This document shows positions 15,029-18,795 of a stretch of DNA of 18,795 nt, piece after piece. A model generated the notes under the pieces. That model saw only the letters and a program-made list of their open reading frames with translations, was not told the origin of the DNA and did not search any database. Made by a program: the position numbers and the translations under genes. Position 1 is the first letter of the stretch, and every line of letters starts with the position of its first letter. This DNA is from JAWOGN01 sp046496815 (GTDB taxonomy: Bacteria > Desulfobacterota > DSM-4660 > Desulfatiglandales > Desulfatiglandaceae): the NCBI GenBank assembly GCA_046496815.1, contig JAWOGN010000165.1, positions 1 through 18,795 of the forward strand, in the 5' to 3' direction.

Positions 15029-15140
15029 CTCGTAAAAGTCTGACTTCTGCGTTGTGCCGTATTTCGAAATCATTCAACGTACGATAAGTACGTCTCATGA
15101 TTACAAAATTTGCACGCCTTGAATTTGAACTTTTTACGAG
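15029..15140. repeat. 112-bp MITE/REP-like element with terminal inverted repeats
   Basis: The element begins CTCGTAAAAGTC and ends GAACTTTTTACGAG, i.e. near-perfect terminal inverted repeats. Its centre is the palindrome ACGTAC-GATAA-GTACGT (15077-15093). From memory, closely similar sequences (CTCGTAAAAAGTC, ACGCAGAA, CATTCAACGTACG, TTGCACGCCTTGAAT) occur in many copies between genes of Desulfobacterota. It has no ORF. Only one copy is seen in this window, so copy number is inference. Confidence 0.6.
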
Positions 15141-15227
15141 TACTTTAAAGTTAGGCCTTGATTTTTTTTTGGCAACCGGCTTAATAAGTCTTACAACATC
15201 ATTCCGAGAATTGAAGGAGGAAATTAC

Positions 15228-16391
15228 ATGGACTTTGCTTTGAGCGAAGAATTGCAGATGCTGCGCGAGATGGCTCGCGACTTTGCGGTGGAAAAGATTG
15301 CCCCTTACGCGGATGAATGGGATGAAAAGCACCACCTGCCTTACGAGGAAGTGATGAAGCCGATGGCGGAATTGGGTTTTTTCGGCACTGTAATCCCGGA
15401 GGCGTATGGAGGCAACGAGATGGGATGGCTTGCCGCCATGATACTCACGGAGGAAATCGCCCGGGCATCCAGTTCCCTCAGGGTTCAAATCAACATGCAG
15501 ACCCTTGGGTGCGCTTTTACGATCTACAAATACGGCTCCGATGAACTGAAGAAAAAATACATTCCCAAACTGGTGAGTGCCGAGTATCTCGGCTGTTTTG
15601 GAATCACGGAGCCGAATGCGGGCTCCGACGTGATGGCCATGAAATCCACAGCCGTTGACAAGGGAGACCACTGGCTTTTGAATGGCTCGAAAACCTGGAT
15701 TTCCAATGCGTCCGCTGCAGATGTGGTCATCTATTATGCCTATACGGACAGGGAAGCCAGAGGGAAAGGGCTCTCTGCTTTTGTGATTGAGCCCAAGAAC
15801 TTCAATGGTATTACCACAACCGACCTGGAAAAGCTGGGCACGCGTTCTACTCCCACCGGAGAAATTTACGTCGAAGACACCCAGGTGCCCAAGGAAAATA
15901 TTATCGGCAAGCCCGGCGAGGGTGCCAAAATTGTGTTCGGGTCGTTAAATCAGTCCCGACTCTCCGCAGCGGCCGGAGGCGTCGGACTGGCGCAGGCATG
16001 TCTGGATACCGTGACGGAATACTGCAAGGAAAGACAGCAGTTCGGTAAATCCATCGGTGAATTCCAGATGAATCAGGATATGATCGCTCAGGTGGCTGCT
16101 GAGCTTGAGGCGGCTCGATTGATGGTTTACAAGGCTGCCTGGCAGAAAGACCAGGGGCAACTGGGAAATACATTGGAGGTTGCCCATGCCAAATACCTGG
16201 CGGGAGAAATAGCGATCAAAGCGTCGCAAATGGCCATGAGGATCATGGGAGCGTACGGATACTCCACCGAGTATCCGGTCGCCCGCTACTATCGGGATGC
16301 GCCCCCCTATTTTATGGTCGAGGGCTCCGCCAACATTTGCAAATGGATCATCGCCCTGGATCAGTTGGGCATCCGGAAGGCGAATCGGTAG
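15228..16391 (+). CDS. Glutaryl-CoA dehydrogenase, probably non-decarboxylating (acyl-CoA dehydrogenase family)
   Basis: This encodes a 387-residue FAD enzyme that oxidises acyl-CoA at the alpha-beta bond and passes electrons to ETF. The acyl-CoA dehydrogenase landmarks are present: CFGITEPNAGSDVMAM (123-138), TWISNAS, GLSAFVIE, RQQFGKSIGEFQ and IMGAYGYSTEYPVARYYRD. Catalytic Glu365 lies in YFMVEGSANI. Arg85 in SSSLRVQ matches the arginine that binds the glutaryl carboxylate in glutaryl-CoA dehydrogenases. The residue before the catalytic Glu is Val364, where decarboxylating enzymes have Tyr (TYEGT); as I recall, the non-decarboxylating Desulfococcus enzyme also has Val. The next gene, a separate glutaconyl-CoA decarboxylase subunit, makes that reading natural. 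The start has GAAGGAGG just upstream. Confidence 0.88.
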   Translation: MDFALSEELQMLREMARDFAVEKIAPYADEWDEKHHLPYEEVMKPMAELGFFGTVIPEAYGGNEMGWLAAMILTEEIARASSSLRVQINMQTLGCAFTIYKYGSDELKKKYIPKLVSAEYLGCFGITEPNAGSDVMAMKSTAVDKGDHWLLNGSKTWISNASAADVVIYYAYTDREARGKGLSAFVIEPKNFNGITTTDLEKLGTRSTPTGEIYVEDTQVPKENIIGKPGEGAKIVFGSLNQSRLSAAAGGVGLAQACLDTVTEYCKERQQFGKSIGEFQMNQDMIAQVAAELEAARLMVYKAAWQKDQGQLGNTLEVAHAKYLAGEIAIKASQMAMRIMGAYGYSTEYPVARYYRDAPPYFMVEGSANICKWIIALDQLGIRKANR

Positions 16392-16478
16392 ATCCAAGTT
16401 GTCGAGGCCTTTCGCCGAAAAAAATATCAAGCACATGGGCGTTTGGAGCGGCCCCGCGAAAAAAGTACGGAGGAAACA

Positions 16479-18212
16479 ATGAGACCTTATTTTGAAAAAA
16501 TGACCCCTCTGGGGAAAGCGCTTACGGACAAACAAAAGGAAAGCGCACAAGAAAACGTCGCACAGATCAAACAGGTGGAAAAAGAGGTGGCAAAGGCCGT
16601 AGAGGCCGTCAAAAATTCGGGGATTCCGGCGGAAGTAATCAAAAAAAGAGGACAAATGACCGTCTGGGAGCGTATTGACTACCTGATAGACCCCGGGACC
16701 TGGTGCCCGCTTCACACGCTTTACAACCCCCAGTTAAACGAAGAAGGTACAACGGGGGTGATCGATGGGCTTGCCAAAATCAACGGCAAATGGGCTGTGG
16801 TCATCGGCTTTGACAACAAGGTGATGGCAGGGGCCTGGATTGCCGGACAAGCGGACAATCAACTCAGGGTCACGGATATGGCCAAAAGGCTTCACGTGCC
16901 TTTGGTGTGGATCGTCAATTGTAGTGGTGTGAAACTCACCGAACAACAGGAAGTGTATGCCAATCGAAGGGGTAACGGTACCACGTTTTTTCGCCATGCC
17001 GAATTGGAAAAGCTGGGAGTTCCGGTGCTGGCGGGCATTTACGGCACCAACCCGGCCGGAGGCGGGTATCAAGGCATTAGCCCTACGATTCTTCTGGCGC
17101 ACAAAGACGCGAACATCGCCGTGGGCGGCGGCGGAATTGTAGGCGGCATGAGTCCCAAGGGATATTTTGACGAGGAAGGAGCCGAACAACTGATTGAAGC
17201 GACCCGGCACTTCAAGCAAGTCCCCCCCGGCAGCGTTCCCATTCACTTTAATGAAACGGGCTTTTTCAAGGAAGTTTATGAAACGGAGCAAGGGGTCCTT
17301 GACGCCCTAAAAAAATACGTGGATATGGTTCCTGCGTATGACCCTCGATTTTTCAGGGTGGCTGAACCCGAGGAACCCCGATTTTCCGGGGAAGATATCA
17401 ATGAGATCGTAGCCTTCAACCAGAAGCGAAGTTACAACTTTGACGAAATGCTTGCCCGTATCTTCGACAACAGCGAGCACATGGAGTTCAGGCCGGATTA
17501 CGGCCCGGAAGTATACACGGGGCTGGCAAAAATCGATGGGTTTGTGGTGGGCTTCATCGGAAACCGGCAAGGGTTCTTAGGGGCGAACTATCCGGAGTAC
17601 GCAGACTACCCTGGAATCGGAGGAAAGCTGTATCGACAGGGCCTGATCAAGATGAATGAATTCGTGACCCATTGTGGACGGGACCGGGTTCCCATCGTCT
17701 GGTTTCAGGACACCTCCGGCATCGATGTGGGCGACATCGCAGAGAAGGCCGAGCTTCTGGGACTCGGACAGTCTCTCATCTATTCCATCGAACAAACGGA
17801 CGTGCCGCAGATTTGTATCATTTTGAGAAAGGGAACCGCGGCGGCTCACTATATCATGGGAGGCCCGACGGCCAACAACCATAACGCGTTTACCTTGGGG
17901 ACACCGACAACCGAAATCTACGTGATGCATGGAGAAACCGCCGCCGCCGCCTCGTTTTCAAGGCGACTGGTCAAGGAAAAGGATGCCGGACACGATCTTC
18001 AGCCTGTTATTGACAAGATGAATGCGCTGGCGCAGCAATACCAGGATAATTCAAGGCCGATTTATTGCGCCAAAAGGGGGTTTGTGGATGAGATCGTTTC
18101 GTTTCCGGATTTGAGGAAATATATTGTGGCGTTTGCGGGCTGCGCCTATCAGAACCCCATATCCATCTGCCCCCATCATCATATGATGATTCCAAGACTC
18201 ATCAAGGGATGA
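16479..18212 (+). CDS. gcdA: Glutaconyl-CoA decarboxylase alpha subunit (carboxyltransferase)
   Basis: This encodes a 577-residue cytoplasmic subunit that moves the carboxyl group from glutaconyl-CoA to biotin, giving crotonyl-CoA; the membrane beta subunit then decarboxylates carboxybiotin and pumps sodium. The sequence has the two crotonase-like carboxyltransferase halves: the N-terminal half with GTTGVIDGLAKINGKWAVVIG, PAGGGYQGISP and GGGGIVGGMSPKG, and the C-terminal half with GFIGNRQGFLG, WFQDTSGIDVGDIAEKAELLG, GTAAAHYIMGGP and HGETAAAA. Length fits the family (about 585). I start at ATG 16479 with GGAGG at 16468-16473; an upstream in-frame ATG (16443) has no ribosome site. It is 87 nt after the dehydrogenase gene and likely in its operon. 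Biotin-carrier and beta subunits are absent here and must lie elsewhere. Confidence 0.93.
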   Translation: MRPYFEKMTPLGKALTDKQKESAQENVAQIKQVEKEVAKAVEAVKNSGIPAEVIKKRGQMTVWERIDYLIDPGTWCPLHTLYNPQLNEEGTTGVIDGLAKINGKWAVVIGFDNKVMAGAWIAGQADNQLRVTDMAKRLHVPLVWIVNCSGVKLTEQQEVYANRRGNGTTFFRHAELEKLGVPVLAGIYGTNPAGGGYQGISPTILLAHKDANIAVGGGGIVGGMSPKGYFDEEGAEQLIEATRHFKQVPPGSVPIHFNETGFFKEVYETEQGVLDALKKYVDMVPAYDPRFFRVAEPEEPRFSGEDINEIVAFNQKRSYNFDEMLARIFDNSEHMEFRPDYGPEVYTGLAKIDGFVVGFIGNRQGFLGANYPEYADYPGIGGKLYRQGLIKMNEFVTHCGRDRVPIVWFQDTSGIDVGDIAEKAELLGLGQSLIYSIEQTDVPQICIILRKGTAAAHYIMGGPTANNHNAFTLGTPTTEIYVMHGETAAAASFSRRLVKEKDAGHDLQPVIDKMNALAQQYQDNSRPIYCAKRGFVDEIVSFPDLRKYIVAFAGCAYQNPISICPHHHMMIPRLIKG

Positions 18213-18715
18213 ACGAAAAAGGCAGAGCCGAAAATGACTCTGCCTCGTTAGGAGGAAAATGTGAGTTAGGCTGCTTGTTAACAAACCAACAGGGCCGTTT
18301 ACCGGGTAGCTTCCCAAGGTGCCGCGTTTTTCGGGGTACCAGTTCTCATCTTATCCCATTTCTATGAGGAGATTAGAGCTGCACGCGAAAAAAGCCACGA
18401 ACACCCGAGAAGCTATTTTCAATACCGCCTCGAACTCCCTTTTCTTAAATTATAACCTCTGGACGTTTTGGTTTCGTCACCCGGTTTCCATTTTTTTGTT
18501 AAAGTTGGGCGGCAATGATAATGGGAATACTAGCAAGGTGTATGCCGGAAGGGACTGATGCGGATGGCGGCGAAAAGACTCATTTTTATATAGCTTTATC
18601 AGTCACTTAGATTAAACAGCATTCCGGGTTCGTGATCAATGCATCGATTTTGGAAAAGCCGGGAGCGGAACGTGTAATTTATTGCAATTGAATGAAGTAA
18701 TTTCTTGCCGATATG
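18213..18715. other. Intergenic region after gcdA
   Basis: About 500 bases without a convincing gene. An ORF at 18319-18558 has no recognisable protein character or ribosome site. The region contains the hairpin after gcdA and is otherwise featureless to my reading. Confidence 0.5.
18220..18245 (+). terminator. Hairpin after gcdA
   Basis: A perfect 8-bp stem AGGCAGAG (18220-18227) / CTCTGCCT (18238-18245) with a 10-nt loop starts 7 nt after the gcdA stop. No T tract follows, so it may be an RNA 3'-end stabiliser or a weak terminator. Confidence 0.45.
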
Positions 18716-18795
18716 TTGAAAAAAATCACCCGCCCTGTCTCCATTCAAAGGCTTTTCACAAACGGGTGGGACACAGGGCGGGTGATTTTTTTCAA
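18716..18795. terminator. Long perfect inverted repeat, bidirectional terminator-like
   Basis: Two 23-nt arms (18716-18738 and 18773-18795) are exact reverse complements around a 34-nt loop. Each arm has a GC-rich core (TCACCCGCCCTGT) and an outer tract of seven A or T. This is the layout of a strong bidirectional terminator, although the loop is longer than usual. The right arm is the last base of the window, so the pairing may continue beyond it. Confidence 0.6.

Larger units (their letters stand above)
14627..15227. other. Divergent intergenic region with promoters, small inverted repeats and a mobile-type repeat
   Basis: About 600 bases lie between the selenoprotein gene (-) and the acyl-CoA dehydrogenase (+). 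It holds a candidate - strand promoter, two small inverted repeats in the - strand leader, a candidate + strand promoter and a 112-bp repeat element. The long - strand ORF through here (14904-15671) is the shadow of the acyl-CoA dehydrogenase gene extended into non-coding DNA. Confidence 0.6.

Noticed and set aside
14904..15671. A 255-residue - strand ORF
   Set aside because: It overlaps the 5' half of the acyl-CoA dehydrogenase gene antisense and crosses the repeat element. It has no ribosome site or recognisable domain.
18319..18558. A 79-residue + strand ORF after gcdA
   Set aside because: No ribosome site, biased aromatic/Asn composition and no recognisable motif.
1..18795. CRISPR arrays, tRNA or rRNA genes, transposase genes
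   Set aside because: No regularly spaced repeats, cloverleaf-like sequences, rRNA-like stretches or transposase motifs were found on either strand.

Overview
The window looks like chromosomal DNA of an anaerobic, probably sulfate-reducing or syntrophic member of the Desulfobacterota. Three things point there: an HdrD/DsrK/TmcB-type iron-sulfur oxidoreductase, a glutaryl-CoA dehydrogenase next to a glutaconyl-CoA decarboxylase alpha subunit (the lower benzoyl-CoA/glutarate route of strict anaerobes), and an apparent selenocysteine codon. All assignments were made by reading the sequence and recalling protein families; no database was searched.

Layout. 1-162 is the C-terminus of a cysteine-rich Fe-S protein. 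479-2990 is a protein-quality block on the + strand: two different Hsp20 chaperones and a periplasmic HtrA/Deg protease, followed by a DUF554 membrane protein (3034-3720). 3840-7628 is on the - strand: a small hypothetical protein, an MBL-fold hydrolase and a 691-residue protein with glycosyltransferase-like motifs. 7846-8475 holds two small + strand genes closed by a clear terminator, and 8627-9244 (-) a cytidylate-kinase-like protein. 9768-11704 is a compact + strand signalling operon: GAF protein, overlapping protein-kinase-like protein and universal stress protein, behind a good sigma70 promoter. 11904-12708 holds three consecutive small genes resembling DsrE/DsrF/DsrH (TusDCB-like) sulfur-relay proteins. 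A PocR-domain protein (12723-13232, -) converges on them. 13334-14626 (-) is the Fe-S oxidoreductase. 15228-18212 (+) is the acyl-CoA dehydrogenase plus decarboxylase pair. The window ends exactly on a perfect 23-bp inverted repeat that looks like a terminator.

The most notable observation is the - strand Fe-S oxidoreductase. A simple ORF caller would split it into two fragments (13901-14626 and 13334-13720), yet both lie in the same frame and the reading is open between them except for one TGA at 13901-13903. That TGA falls in the motif Thr-Glu-(TGA)-Gly-His, where relatives such as DsrK have Cys. It is followed by an 8-bp hairpin with a GG-containing apical loop, 24 nt downstream, as expected for a bacterial SECIS element. 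I read the locus as one 430-residue selenoprotein.

A second structural feature is a 112-bp element with terminal inverted repeats (15029-15140) in the leader of the acyl-CoA dehydrogenase operon. It resembles a dispersed MITE/REP-type repeat.
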